A DNA stretch of 54,972 nt from a bacterium (GCA_024206195.1 JAAGZO010000364.1:1-54972); one strand, 5' to 3'; positions 42,100 to 50,134 are shown, counted from the stretch's first letter. Translations and numbers: made by a program. Notes: generated by a model from the sequence alone, not told the origin.

Positions 42100-43020
42100 A
42101 TGGACACACTAGGCGATGTTTTGGAGGGGGTAAAAAAAGCAGATGACATACTATCCCCTATACTTTATCAAGCAGATAACATCCCAAAATCCATTTTCTA
42201 TTACAGCAATGTCTCAGATATTCAGCCTCAGGTTGGCAATGAACAGCAGCTGATTTTTCTCGACGAGAAATACGGACGAGACATAGAGCACTACGCATTT
42301 GACGATAAACCAATAGAATCGCTGGCTCTTATACAAGAAAATGGCGGTCCTGTAAACAGGTCAAAGCTAGAGGTTCGTTTCAAAGGAGGCCTGGCTATTG
42401 CAGCAGAGACAAATCCGTATCCTCATGTTCAGCTAAGGAGAAATTTCAATATTCACCCACTTAGTCAGCCAAATATCTTTTTTAGCTATATAATAATGCC
42501 GCACGACATTCATTCAACTGGTTTTGAGTTGAGTGTTAATCAGATTCCCGACGATATACTCAACAAAGTTTATGTTGAAAAGCTGATCGAATCTTGTGAT
42601 CCTCGCACAGTAAACGAAGAAAACTTTGAGAATGAACTTGCATGTAATACAGTGAAATCAATAACTGACAGCCTGACTCAAAGGGCTGTAAGCCTGCTTA
42701 GACAAGAACATCAGGATTTACAGAGCAAAAAGCTGGGCATTGATATGGGTAATTATACATATGAGGATGGTTACTTTGTTATCATGACTCATTATCCTGG
42801 AGCAAAGTATTGTGCTGATTTTGACTTTTCTACTGTTTTTGGGAGCATTATTTTTAATCCAATATTATTTGATTCTGATCCTATGGACGAGGAATTAGCT
42901 GCTATGAAGCTATCAGATATTGATAATGGATCTATAGATATAGAAGTTACTATGCGAGAAGCATACGACAAGCTAAGCATTGAAGACCTTGAAGACCTTG
43001 AGTCAGCAATCAATGCTTAA
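42100..43020 (+). CDS. Hypothetical protein, 306 residues
   Basis: I do not recognise this protein. It is soluble, acidic, and mixed alpha-beta: YFVIMTHYPGAKYCADFD is the most strand-like part, and a long helix with SLTQRAVSLLRQEHQDLQ precedes it. The C-terminus (ISIEDLEDLESAINA type) is strongly acidic. ATG 42100 is about 28 bases after CTTTAAATATA, so the TTG at 42091 is not used. A long AT-rich non-coding stretch follows. Confidence 0.6.
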   Translation: MDTLGDVLEGVKKADDILSPILYQADNIPKSIFYYSNVSDIQPQVGNEQQLIFLDEKYGRDIEHYAFDDKPIESLALIQENGGPVNRSKLEVRFKGGLAIAAETNPYPHVQLRRNFNIHPLSQPNIFFSYIIMPHDIHSTGFELSVNQIPDDILNKVYVEKLIESCDPRTVNEENFENELACNTVKSITDSLTQRAVSLLRQEHQDLQSKKLGIDMGNYTYEDGYFVIMTHYPGAKYCADFDFSTVFGSIIFNPILFDSDPMDEELAAMKLSDIDNGSIDIEVTMREAYDKLSIEDLEDLESAINA

Positions 43021-43329
43021 CTCTCACTTTATTTCACTGGTGCCTAACTGTTTTTCGGTAAATTTTTTTTTCAACAAATTTTTTTGATAAAATTTTTCTT
43101 GCATCAAGCTTTTTTGGCCAAAAAATTAGCCATTTTTTGAAAAATTTGATTTTTTCAAATTTCTGCGCATTTTTATTAAAATATTTAAGCAAAAACTACA
43201 AATAACAAGTATTAGAATCACTAAAACTTTTAAGCAGTTTTTAATACTTTTATTGTATACTCTAGAAGCATAATATTTATATAATGCTATTGTATTACCC
43301 ATCAGTAAGTACATATTATGGTGTTTTTT
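43021..43329. other. AT-rich non-coding stretch with palindromes
   Basis: No gene is seen. It contains runs of T, a 16-base perfect palindrome TTTTTTGGCCAAAAAA (43110-43125), a 7-base inverted repeat AAATTTG...CAAATTT (about 43142-43162), and a near-palindrome AGCATAATAT-TT-ATATAATGCT (43267-43288) that contains the TATA box of the next small gene. The 11-base TGGTGCCTAAC at 43038-43048 recurs inverted at 46599-46609. Confidence 0.5.
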
Positions 43330-43497
43330 ATGGAAAAAAATCAAGAAGATCTGAAAAAGGAAATTGAAATGTTCAGGCACAGCATGAATGATTGGATTCT
43401 ATTCCTGAACAACGATGTTCGTGAATCAAAGATGCGCCTTCGTGAAATGGAGCGCAGAGTAAGGTTTCTCGAGGCTGAAAAACGCCTAAAGCTGTAA
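43330..43497 (+). CDS. Short coiled-coil protein, 55 residues
   Basis: A small highly charged helix-forming protein: LKKEIEMFRHSMNDWILFL, then DVRESKMRLREMERRVRFLE with heptad spacing. It is probably a short dimeric coiled coil. ATG 43330 is preferred over ATG 43318 because GGTG six bases upstream overlaps an in-frame GTG, the same pattern as at 10038 and 40573. TTTATATAAT at 43277-43286 is the TATA box and lies in a near-palindrome. Function unknown. Confidence 0.55.
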   Translation: MEKNQEDLKKEIEMFRHSMNDWILFLNNDVRESKMRLREMERRVRFLEAEKRLKL

Positions 43498-43562
43498 GTT
43501 TAGTAAAGCTTAAATAGTTCTTTCTACAATATTAGTCTCTAAAACAAAGAGAGGCAAACAAA

Positions 43563-43910
43563 ATGGTAAAGAATCTTAGCAAATGGCTGATCGCAGCTGG
43601 ACTGGCTGCTGCAGTGGTTTTTGCATTTGTTGATGTAGCTGAGATCCATCCTGCATTATCTACGCTTCCAGGCATAATTTTGCTTGTTTTGGGTTTCATC
43701 ATAGGCTGGCTTTCCTTGTCAGAAAGGGAAGGCCAGAGCTACATCTTAATTGGTCTCGGTCTTTTTATCGTCGTAAAATCTGAATTACTCAATGTTTTTG
43801 ACATATGGACTACAGTTGTTTCTACAATTGGTGTAAATGTTCTACTATTAGTCAGCGCAGGCATCCTGGCAGTTGTCATAAAGATGCTTGCAAGAAAAGC
43901 AGGTTTTTAG
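43563..43910 (+). CDS. Small four-helix membrane protein
   Basis: A 115-residue protein with four hydrophobic segments (LIAAGLAAAVVFAFVDVA; IILLVLGFIIGWLS; YILIGLGLFIVV; VLLLVSAGILAVVIKML) and short loops. It ends with a basic tail (ARKAGF), which predicts the C-terminus inside. No family recognised with confidence. It is followed by the exported protein at 43915 with only four bases between, so they are probably one operon. Confidence 0.65.
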   Translation: MVKNLSKWLIAAGLAAAVVFAFVDVAEIHPALSTLPGIILLVLGFIIGWLSLSEREGQSYILIGLGLFIVVKSELLNVFDIWTTVVSTIGVNVLLLVSAGILAVVIKMLARKAGF

Positions 43911-43914
43911 CGCA

Positions 43915-44325
43915 ATGAAACCAATACTCATATGCATACTAGCTCTTTTCATGATTCTCTCAGTTAGCGCTGTAGAAGGGGGCGGCTATATGGAGGAGTT
44001 AGGTGATGCTTTCTTTGGTCCATTTAAAGAGATGATGGGAGCTAAGGAGTCTGAAAAAGAGCAGGATTCTGAGGAGGTGCAGGAGCCTGCAGAAGAGGAT
44101 GGTTCTGATAAGGAAAATAGCACATATCTCGAAGATGTTGGCAAGGGCCTTGAGAGCCCTGAGATAGAGCCCACAAATTATACCGAGGTTTCTGATGAAT
44201 TTATGGGTATGATAACCAAGGAGGCTAAATCGCGAAAAAGGCTCTTCCAGCTTGTTATGGCAGTCACCCTTATCACCTTTTCAGCATACCTCTTCAACAG
44301 GGTACTCAAGCAAATCAAGGTGTAA
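43915..44325 (+). CDS. Exported acidic protein with C-terminal membrane anchor
   Basis: A 136-residue protein: signal peptide (ILICILALFMILSVSAVEG), a strongly acidic middle (EKEQDSEEVQEPAEEDG), and a membrane helix near the end (LFQLVMAVTLITFSAYLF) with a basic tail. GGYMEELGDAFFGPFKEMMG after the signal peptide closely matches the N-terminus of the MscS-like protein at 40573, and STYLEDVGKGLESPE is a second weaker copy. ATG 43915 is preferred over the frame from 43888, which would overlap the upstream gene. Probably a partner of a membrane complex; function unknown. Confidence 0.62.
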   Translation: MKPILICILALFMILSVSAVEGGGYMEELGDAFFGPFKEMMGAKESEKEQDSEEVQEPAEEDGSDKENSTYLEDVGKGLESPEIEPTNYTEVSDEFMGMITKEAKSRKRLFQLVMAVTLITFSAYLFNRVLKQIKV

Positions 44326-44508
44326 AAACCAATGCATTCTAAGCCCCTACAAGGCCCAAAAGCAGCTTGACAGGTGCTATCATCTATACTGAGGTCAAAA
44401 AAGCGCCTCAAAACCAGTATATTCAACCCCTTCTAAAACTACAGATAACGTTCCTTATGCGTAATTCTGGGAAAGCTTTATATATGAAATGCCTCTCTCT
44501 GTTCTGCT

Positions 44509-45495
44509 ATGGGTAAGAATAGCAAATTTGAGGATATTGTTTCTGACCTTTTAGGCATGGAAGGGGGCCGTGGCACTTTTGTTACAATGGATTTTGGGTC
44601 AAATGGCGCTGTTGCAGAGCCAAGAAGCAATGGGGCTATAGAGCATCCTAGGGGTTGTTCTGCTGAGGAACTGGAAGGCATAGTTAATATACCTACACTT
44701 AGATTTAATAAAGAACCAGATAGAACAGACATATATGACCCGCGCAAGGATACAACTAATAAAGCACCCCTTATTAGCCAAAGAAACTCGCCAATAATAA
44801 CTGCTGATAAGTTCAGTTCAAGTACGAGCTTAACTAGGCTTTGCAATCACATAGACAATGCAGGGAATCATAGATATATACGACCAGGCATTCTTAACAG
44901 TTTAAATGATATGTTCTACGGCTTGGCAGGGGATAAGAAGATGGCAAAAAGCAAGCTATCTCCCTTGATGGCATTATATGTTCTGCAGGAGACAGTTGGA
45001 AAAGCACCTAGCTCCCTATTGAAGATTGACGCAGGGAAATATAGCCATATTAAGTGGCCTCTTACTGTTTCTGCAGCTCCTGCTGAGGTAGATGGCAAGC
45101 CTAGGTTAAGTGTTTCTGCCTTTCTTGCTGATGTAGCTGGTCATCCAGTGTTATTTGAAGCGGATTTCAGCGCTCATTATGCAATAGGGCAAGGTCAATC
45201 TGAACCTAAAATATACGAAAAACAAGAAGCAGCAAAGGAGCTTCTCGACGGTGTAATGCCGGGTTATGTTCTCATGGTTTGTTCTGATATTGATATTGAA
45301 AAAAGAGGGAATATTGGTATCTTAAATACAAACGATAGAATAGGAAGGTTAAAGAATAAATTCTCAGGAAATGTAGTTCATTCATGCATTTCATCTGGAG
45401 ATATCTCCACCTTATTCACTAAGGCGCAAAAGGGGGAAAGTATAGCTCCTGTTCGCGAAATAACACCTTATATTCATGGTGCTCCAAAAGCTTGA
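44509..45495 (+). CDS. Hypothetical protein, 328 residues
   Basis: No family recognised. Mixed alpha-beta, soluble, with a central strand-rich part (WPLTVSAAPAEVDGKPRLSV) and GNIGILNTNDRIGRLKNKFS. The ATG is about 26 bases after GCTTTATATATG, so it is probably leaderless. The end overlaps the start of the recombinase gene by 20 bases, so the two may be co-transcribed. The 183 bases before it contain only that promoter. Confidence 0.58.
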   Translation: MGKNSKFEDIVSDLLGMEGGRGTFVTMDFGSNGAVAEPRSNGAIEHPRGCSAEELEGIVNIPTLRFNKEPDRTDIYDPRKDTTNKAPLISQRNSPIITADKFSSSTSLTRLCNHIDNAGNHRYIRPGILNSLNDMFYGLAGDKKMAKSKLSPLMALYVLQETVGKAPSSLLKIDAGKYSHIKWPLTVSAAPAEVDGKPRLSVSAFLADVAGHPVLFEADFSAHYAIGQGQSEPKIYEKQEAAKELLDGVMPGYVLMVCSDIDIEKRGNIGILNTNDRIGRLKNKFSGNVVHSCISSGDISTLFTKAQKGESIAPVREITPYIHGAPKA

Positions 45496-46288
45496 GACCG
45501 AATTGAAGCTTCGAGGCTTTAGCCCGCAGACAGTGCGTGCCTATACATTTCACAATCAAAAATTCTTGGATTTCTTTAATAAAAGCGCAGAAGAAGCCAC
45601 TGAAGATGACATCAAGGCTTTTATCGCATCTTTGATAGAAAAAGGGTCTTCCTCGTCGACAATAATGCTTGTAAAAGCGTCATTAAAGTTCTATTTTCAT
45701 GATGTTTTGGGAAAAAATATAGTGGTTTTGAAGACTCCGAAAGGCTCTAAAAAACTGCCTACAGTTCTTTCAAAGGATGAGATAAAGCGCCTCATAGAAG
45801 CCGCAGGAACAGAGAAAACACAGTTAATCATAAAGATGCTCTACTCATCTGGTTTAAGGCTCTCAGAATGCATTAATCTGAAGGTAAATGACCTTGAATT
45901 CGACGAGAAAATAGGGTGGGTTAGGAAGGGAAAAGGCAGCAAAGATCGCGTTTTTATCCTCTCAGAAGCACTGATTGAGGATCTTCAGAAATATATCAAT
46001 AAAAAACGACTTAAAACACATATTTTTTGCAGCAAAAAAGGCACTCCATTAAGCCCTAGAAACATACAAAAAATCGTTGCTTTATCGACGAGAAACGCAG
46101 GAATTAAAAAGAATGTTACACCGCATACATTCAGGCATTCTTTTGCAACACATTTATTGGAATCCGGGGTTGATATCCGAAAGATTCAGGAACTTTTGGG
46201 GCATAGTAATTTACAAACAACGCAGATTTACACAAAGGTTTCCACAGAAGAGCTGAAAAAGGTAAAAAGTCCGCTCGATAACCTATAA
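45476..46288 (+). CDS. Tyrosine recombinase (XerA-like integrase)
   Basis: A 270-residue site-specific recombinase. The N-terminal SAM-like domain is at about residues 1-85 (LKLRGFSPQTVRAYTFHNQK), and the catalytic domain follows. Visible residues are R in SSGLRLSECI, K in KGKGSKDRVF, the H-x-x-R pair in HTFRHSFATH, H in LLGHSNLQTTQIYTKV and the tyrosine nucleophile in the same part. The size fits archaeal XerA, which resolves chromosome dimers at a dif site, but an integrase of a mobile unit would look similar. ATG 45476 lies within the upstream gene; AT-rich DNA follows. Confidence 0.88.
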   Translation: MVLQKLETELKLRGFSPQTVRAYTFHNQKFLDFFNKSAEEATEDDIKAFIASLIEKGSSSSTIMLVKASLKFYFHDVLGKNIVVLKTPKGSKKLPTVLSKDEIKRLIEAAGTEKTQLIIKMLYSSGLRLSECINLKVNDLEFDEKIGWVRKGKGSKDRVFILSEALIEDLQKYINKKRLKTHIFCSKKGTPLSPRNIQKIVALSTRNAGIKKNVTPHTFRHSFATHLLESGVDIRKIQELLGHSNLQTTQIYTKVSTEELKKVKSPLDNL

Positions 46289-46626
46289 TATTTAGTTTTT
46301 GCTTAATTATTTTAATAAAAACCTAAAATGAAACTTTCTATTATTGCTTAAAGATTATAAGCATTATAATACTTAAATCTTTTAATCAATTTATTAAAAC
46401 TTTTAGCTATACATAAAGTCTACAAAATATATTTTGAATTATCTACTTTAAATATATTCTTTTGAAAAAATATCATCAAAAAACAACTTTTGAAGTCTCT
46501 AGATCATGTCAAAATCCCATCAAAAGTGTGAATTTTTGGCAATAAGAGCTCTAAAACAGCATCCAAAGAGGTATGAAATGCTTTCAATAGCATAAAGGGT
46601 TAGGCACCATAGAAACAAAGTGAGTT
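46289..46626. other. AT-rich non-coding stretch after the recombinase gene
   Basis: No gene is seen. It has several A/T runs and a small palindrome ATTATA-AGCAT-TATAAT (46354-46370) inside AAAGATT...AATCTTT (46350-46382). This is a possible recombinase-related site, but no match to a known dif can be claimed. GTTAGGCACCA at 46599-46609 is an inverted copy of an 11-mer at 43038. Confidence 0.4.
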
Positions 46627-47343
46627 TTAAGCCATGATTTCAATAGGAGTGGTCTCTTCAACAGGTTCCTCTTTTGGAACCTCTATCTCTATATCATTTA
46701 ATAGCTTAGGTGGTTCAGCGAGCAGGAAGCTGCCATATTTATCTTTGTTTTCCTTTGAATCCGGTAAATATATGTTGAATGTATATTTCTCTCCTTCTGT
46801 GCCTGTTAACATCTCAACAAGGGACTCTCCTTGTATTTCAGGGCCATAATAGGATATTTGCCAAATCATATCTGTGCCGCTTTCTTTTACCAATAAATCC
46901 ATTACAATTTTTGTTTGAAGATCCTCAGCACCGCCCTTAATTATGACATATTCATGAGCGAATTCTTCAAGAACACCCTCAAGGGGGAATGTGGTGAGAT
47001 AAGTATTTGCGATTTTATCTTGTAAAACTGATTCTAAATCTGTAATATGCTTGCTCTGTTCATTGATTTTTTCCCTCTGTTCACTGATTTTTGAACCCTG
47101 GTCATGAATTCTTTCTTCCTGAAAATCTAATTCTGCTTCTTTGTTGTTGATATAGTTTACCTGGTCAGCTACGCACTTTTCCATGGTAATCATGTCGTCG
47201 CAATCACTGGCTTGCATCTTATGTATTTCATATCCGCCAACTGCTGTTCCAACTAGCGAAATAACAGCTATTGCAGTTAATCCTAAAACCTTTGTCTTTC
47301 CAGATACTGGCTTTTTCAGCACTCCATTTTCTTCTTCTGTCAT
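46627..47343 (-). CDS. Membrane-anchored coiled-coil protein
   Basis: A 238-residue protein with one membrane helix near the N-terminus (KVLGLTAIAVISLVGTAVGG), then a coiled coil (residues about 62-110; EQREKINEQSKHITDLESVL) and a soluble C-terminal domain (WQISYYGPEIQGESLVEML). The last 20 residues are Glu/Pro/Thr-rich. ATG 47343 is preferred over the frame from 47496: TTTTTTTATAAA lies about 28 bases upstream and would be inside the longer frame. No family recognised; topology suggests an extracytoplasmic C-terminus. Divergent from aIF5A. Confidence 0.6.
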   Translation of the reverse strand: MTEEENGVLKKPVSGKTKVLGLTAIAVISLVGTAVGGYEIHKMQASDCDDMITMEKCVADQVNYINNKEAELDFQEERIHDQGSKISEQREKINEQSKHITDLESVLQDKIANTYLTTFPLEGVLEEFAHEYVIIKGGAEDLQTKIVMDLLVKESGTDMIWQISYYGPEIQGESLVEMLTGTEGEKYTFNIYLPDSKENKDKYGSFLLAEPPKLLNDIEIEVPKEEPVEETTPIEIMA

Positions 47344-47434
47344 TGAAATCACTGATGGGTAATCTAGTTTTTTATAAAAAAACTCTCCTTTTTTCTTCAC
47401 AAACTTTAAATAAGACCTAGTTAAAGAATCTTTT

Positions 47435-47812
47435 ATGAAACCAGTAAAAGAAGTAAAAAAGGGCGAATATATTGTCCACAGGAACGAGCCATGCAAGATA
47501 ATGAAGAAAGAAAACGTTACTTTTTCTTCGCACTCTCATACAAAGCTGAAGATAGATCTTGAAGGCCTGTTCTCAAATTTCAAGGAAACAGTGACATTAC
47601 TTCCACACGAATCAGTTGAGGATGTTGAGATTATAAGAAAAAAGGGTCAGGTTGTCGCGAGGCTCGCAGATAAGGTTCAGGTAATGGATCTGGTCAGCTA
47701 TGAAACAATGGACGGCGACGTAGATAGAGATCTTCTAGAACAACTCAATGAAGGAGATGAAGTTACCTTTGTTGGGTTTAATGAACAGGTTAAGGTGTTG
47801 GAGAAAAGATAA
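47435..47812 (+). CDS. eif5a: Translation factor aIF5A without the hypusine lysine
   Basis: A 125-residue aIF5A. The N-terminal SH3-like domain (KPVKEVKKGEYIVHRNEPC) and the C-terminal OB domain (VQVMDLVSYETMDG, EGDEVTFVGFNEQ) align without gaps to archaeal aIF5A. In those, the loop KPGKHGxAK carries the lysine turned into hypusine. Here the same place reads TFSSHSHTK, so the modified lysine position is S32; the histidine and the final lysine are kept. The rest of the protein looks normal. CTTTAAATAA lies about 26 bases before the ATG. It converges on DUF655 with one base between. Confidence 0.88.
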   Translation: MKPVKEVKKGEYIVHRNEPCKIMKKENVTFSSHSHTKLKIDLEGLFSNFKETVTLLPHESVEDVEIIRKKGQVVARLADKVQVMDLVSYETMDGDVDRDLLEQLNEGDEVTFVGFNEQVKVLEKR

Positions 47813-47813
47813 T

Positions 47814-48380
47814 TTACTGCTCAACAAACAAGTAATGCTTTTCTTTTCCGTTGATTTCAGATAGAATTCTTCGGATTATTGCTTTCTCTGGGTCTGGAAT
47901 TAATTTTACTCTCTTCTTCAAATCATCAAAGTTTTTGAAAGGCTCAACCTTTCTTTCGTCAACAATCTCCCACATTCTTTTCTTGCCCATTCCTGGGATT
48001 AGCTCGATTGAGTGCATTCTTGTGCTTAATGGTGGTGCATTGTTGAAGAATTCAACAAAGTCTGTTTCCTTTTTCTTTACAATGCCGCTTATAACGAATT
48101 GTAGTTCGCTCTTTGCAGTTCTTGTAAGTTTTCCTGGCAATAATCTTCCATTGATGTGATGAATGTCATCTCTCTTGCCTTCGCCTATGTAAACATCATT
48201 GTGCGGCTGCAAGGTGATTCCTTTCTTTGGAACCAATTCTAGAAGAACAAAATGATCTTTTCCCATGGCTTGGACTATTGGTGTCTTCATGTGGCTTGGT
48301 CTTGTGTCAAATGGATATCCATTTGGCAGAAAATCCAAAACAATTGCCTTTTCCTCGTGACCAATTTTTCTGTCGTCCAT
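47814..48380 (-). CDS. DUF655 nucleic-acid-binding protein (COG1491)
   Basis: A 188-residue DUF655 protein, conserved next to rpo4 and L21e in archaea. The N-terminal half is OB-like (AIVLDFLPNGYPFD, HNDVYIGEGKRDDIHHINGR), and the C-terminal half has a helix-hairpin-helix (ELIPGMGKKRMWEIVDER), so nucleic-acid binding is expected. Its function is not established. GTTTAAATAATCC lies about 26 bases upstream of the ATG, so it has its own promoter behind rpo4. Confidence 0.9.
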   Translation of the reverse strand: MDDRKIGHEEKAIVLDFLPNGYPFDTRPSHMKTPIVQAMGKDHFVLLELVPKKGITLQPHNDVYIGEGKRDDIHHINGRLLPGKLTRTAKSELQFVISGIVKKKETDFVEFFNNAPPLSTRMHSIELIPGMGKKRMWEIVDERKVEPFKNFDDLKKRVKLIPDPEKAIIRRILSEINGKEKHYLFVEQ

Positions 48381-48437
48381 TTTAGTATGTTAACTCCATG
48401 GATTATTTAAACCTTTGCGTAACTGTGTAAGAACTCT

Positions 48438-48788
48438 CTACTTCTTCGTTGCATACTCCTTGATTGTATCAACGATTTTCTTCATGTTTTCATTGTTTAC
48501 AGTTACTGTGTATCCTTGTAGAATTACTTTGAGTTCATTTACTGATTTTGGCAGTAAATCTGCTATCTTGTAAATATGAATGTCTTTTAGTCTTGGAATA
48601 TTAAGCTTCTCAAGTTTTGCAATGAGCTCCTTGCTCTTTGTTGCGCTAAGTGTTGAAAATGATGCGAGATACTCGTCCATCTTCACTACACGGAAGTTTG
48701 GCTCTTCATCTCTCTTTTTGATCTTCTCTATTTCTACCTTCAACTCGTTTGTTGGTATTGGTGTTTCACTTATAATTTCTGGTTGCAT
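48438..48788 (-). CDS. rpo4: RNA polymerase subunit Rpo4 (RpoF)
   Basis: A 116-residue stalk subunit that pairs with Rpo7. The HRDC-like helical fold is visible (ATKSKELIAKLEKLNIPR, HIYKIADLLPKSVNELKVIL), with the short N-terminal strand region before it. AGGTGTAATT precedes the ATG, a good Shine-Dalgarno. It follows L21e after two bases. The L21e-Rpo4-DUF655 order is common in archaea. Confidence 0.93.
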   Translation of the reverse strand: MQPEIISETPIPTNELKVEIEKIKKRDEEPNFRVVKMDEYLASFSTLSATKSKELIAKLEKLNIPRLKDIHIYKIADLLPKSVNELKVILQGYTVTVNNENMKKIVDTIKEYATKK

Positions 48789-48790
48789 AA

Positions 48791-49081
48791 TTACACCTTT
48801 TTTAGATGAACAGGATGAACAACTACTACTTTTTCTTTATTTCCGTTCTTAATAGTGACTTCATAGCAAGATCCCTTCTTGGTCTTAACCACTCCGGTTA
48901 ATCCGTGGAATCTCATATGGTACAGTCCTTTATGGAATGAAGGCTCTGCCTTTAAGGAAACCTTATCGCCAATATTAAAGGTCTGTAGAATATTTCTTAG
49001 TGGAAGTTTTCCTTTATTTCCAGCTTTCTGAGTAAGCTTGTTTCGCGCTTTCCTCCTAAAAGTACCTATTTTCTTTACCAT
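48791..49081 (-). CDS. rpl21e: 50S ribosomal protein L21e
   Basis: A 96-residue L21e of the large subunit: RRKARNKLTQKAGNKGKLPL at the basic start, then NIGDKVSLKAEPSFHKG and MRFHGLTGVVKTKKGSCYEV, the KOW-like core. ATG 49081 is preferred over the frame from 49129, since CTTTTTATACC about 26 bases upstream would fall inside the longer frame. Followed by rpo4 after two bases. Confidence 0.93.
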   Translation of the reverse strand: MVKKIGTFRRKARNKLTQKAGNKGKLPLRNILQTFNIGDKVSLKAEPSFHKGLYHMRFHGLTGVVKTKKGSCYEVTIKNGNKEKVVVVHPVHLKKV

Positions 49082-49156
49082 GAGTAAAAAGAGATAAATA
49101 GGTGGTATAAAAAGCTTCCTATATAGCAATAAACTTTTTTTAATACTTTTTCAGAA

Positions 49157-49651
49157 CTAGCGTTTCTTTTTTCTCTTAGCAGGCTTCTTTTTCTTGACTT
49201 TCTTCTTTGCTTTTTTTCGTGAGCTAACTTTCTTTGCCTTCTTTTTCTTAGCTTTCTTCTTAGGAGACTTCTTCTTGACCTTTTTCTTTGCTTTTTTTCG
49301 TACACTGACCTTCTTTTTCTTTACCTTGATGCTACCCCTTGATCTCTTGACAATCTTCTTGAGCTCTTCAATTCTTTCTTCAATCTTTCTTATAAGTGTG
49401 CCCTTTGTCTTGATCCTAGAAATCTCTCTTGCCAACTCCTTGTCCTGTACAATGTCTCTTATCCAGACCTCGAAATCATTTTTGTCTCTGTTGGCGTGAT
49501 ATCTAAACACATCATCATCTACATCGTCTAGCGCTTCAGAAAGCTCCTCAAGATTCCTTAACTCTTGATTTGTACACAACCAGAAGCTAGATTGAGATGG
49601 AACTCTTCTTAAAATCCCCGCCGCTTCTTTGGGTTTTACCCGTTTCTTCAT
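49157..49651 (-). CDS. DUF5752-type protein with histone-H1-like Lys-rich tail
   Basis: A 164-residue protein in two parts. Residues about 1-95 form a small folded domain (FWLCTNQELRNLEELSEAL, DFEVWIRDIVQDKELAREI) that I place in the DUF5752 group. Residues about 110-164 are almost wholly Lys with Ser/Ala/Pro, including two copies of a (S)RKKAKKKVKKK unit, like the tail of eukaryotic histone H1. Such a tail should bind DNA or RNA without sequence preference. AGGGG stands five bases before the ATG, and GTTATATATATC is upstream. A chromatin role is inference. Confidence 0.75.
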   Translation of the reverse strand: MKKRVKPKEAAGILRRVPSQSSFWLCTNQELRNLEELSEALDDVDDDVFRYHANRDKNDFEVWIRDIVQDKELAREISRIKTKGTLIRKIEERIEELKKIVKRSRGSIKVKKKKVSVRKKAKKKVKKKSPKKKAKKKKAKKVSSRKKAKKKVKKKKPAKRKKKR

Positions 49652-49761
49652 CTTTTCCCCTAATTTCTTTATAGGAATGATGCAGGAGATATATATAACT
49701 TTCTTTCCTACTTGATAGTAATAGCACAGTTTTTTATAGTTTCAAACACCAAAAAGAGCTC

Positions 49762-49884
49762 ATGGGTATCAGAGAATTCCTAGTCATAGATATAAAGGAT
49801 ATCTGGAACTGGATATGCCTTGCACTTGCTATTCCTTTATTATGGTGGGGTATCAGCACTATTATTAATAGCTTTAAGGGCTAA
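49762..49884 (+). CDS. Small membrane protein, 40 residues
   Basis: A short gene: MGIREFLVIDIKDIWNWICL, then a hydrophobic segment (LALAIPLLWWGISTIINSF), one membrane helix. TTTTTTATAGT lies about 26 bases before the ATG, which supports a real leaderless transcript. No family recognised. Not conserved context that I can judge. Confidence 0.45.
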   Translation: MGIREFLVIDIKDIWNWICLALAIPLLWWGISTIINSFKG

Positions 49885-49938
49885 TCAGCGAAATGTTTAT
49901 ATAGTCGGCTATACTAATGTTCTATGGGGTTGTGAATT

Positions 49939-50091
49939 ATGCCATTAGACTTAAATCTTTTTAACTCGATGGACTTTTTAGAACCAAAATGTCCGAAGTG
50001 TGGGGTCATTCTTGATTATGGCGAAAACACAAGATTTGATAGAAAGGAGAATGCACATATCTGCGATGGATGCGGACTTCTTCTGAAATAA
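49939..50091 (+). CDS. Small zinc-ribbon protein, 50 residues
   Basis: A short gene with two cysteine pairs, CPKCGVIL and CDGCGLLL, 21 residues apart, so one zinc ribbon with a short acidic leader (LDLNLFNSMDFLE). GTTTATATAGT lies about 40 bases upstream of the ATG. Its role is unknown; similar ribbons occur on many archaeal nucleic-acid proteins. Confidence 0.55.
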   Translation: MPLDLNLFNSMDFLEPKCPKCGVILDYGENTRFDRKENAHICDGCGLLLK

Positions 50092-50134
50092 AGCATCAAA
50101 AGATATTTAAACCTACGGCAACCGCTTTTTGTTC

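Noticed and set aside
43038..46609. Inverted 11-mers taken as proven element ends
   Set aside because: An exact 11-base inverted match is expected by chance many times in a window this size; kept only as a low-weight idea.
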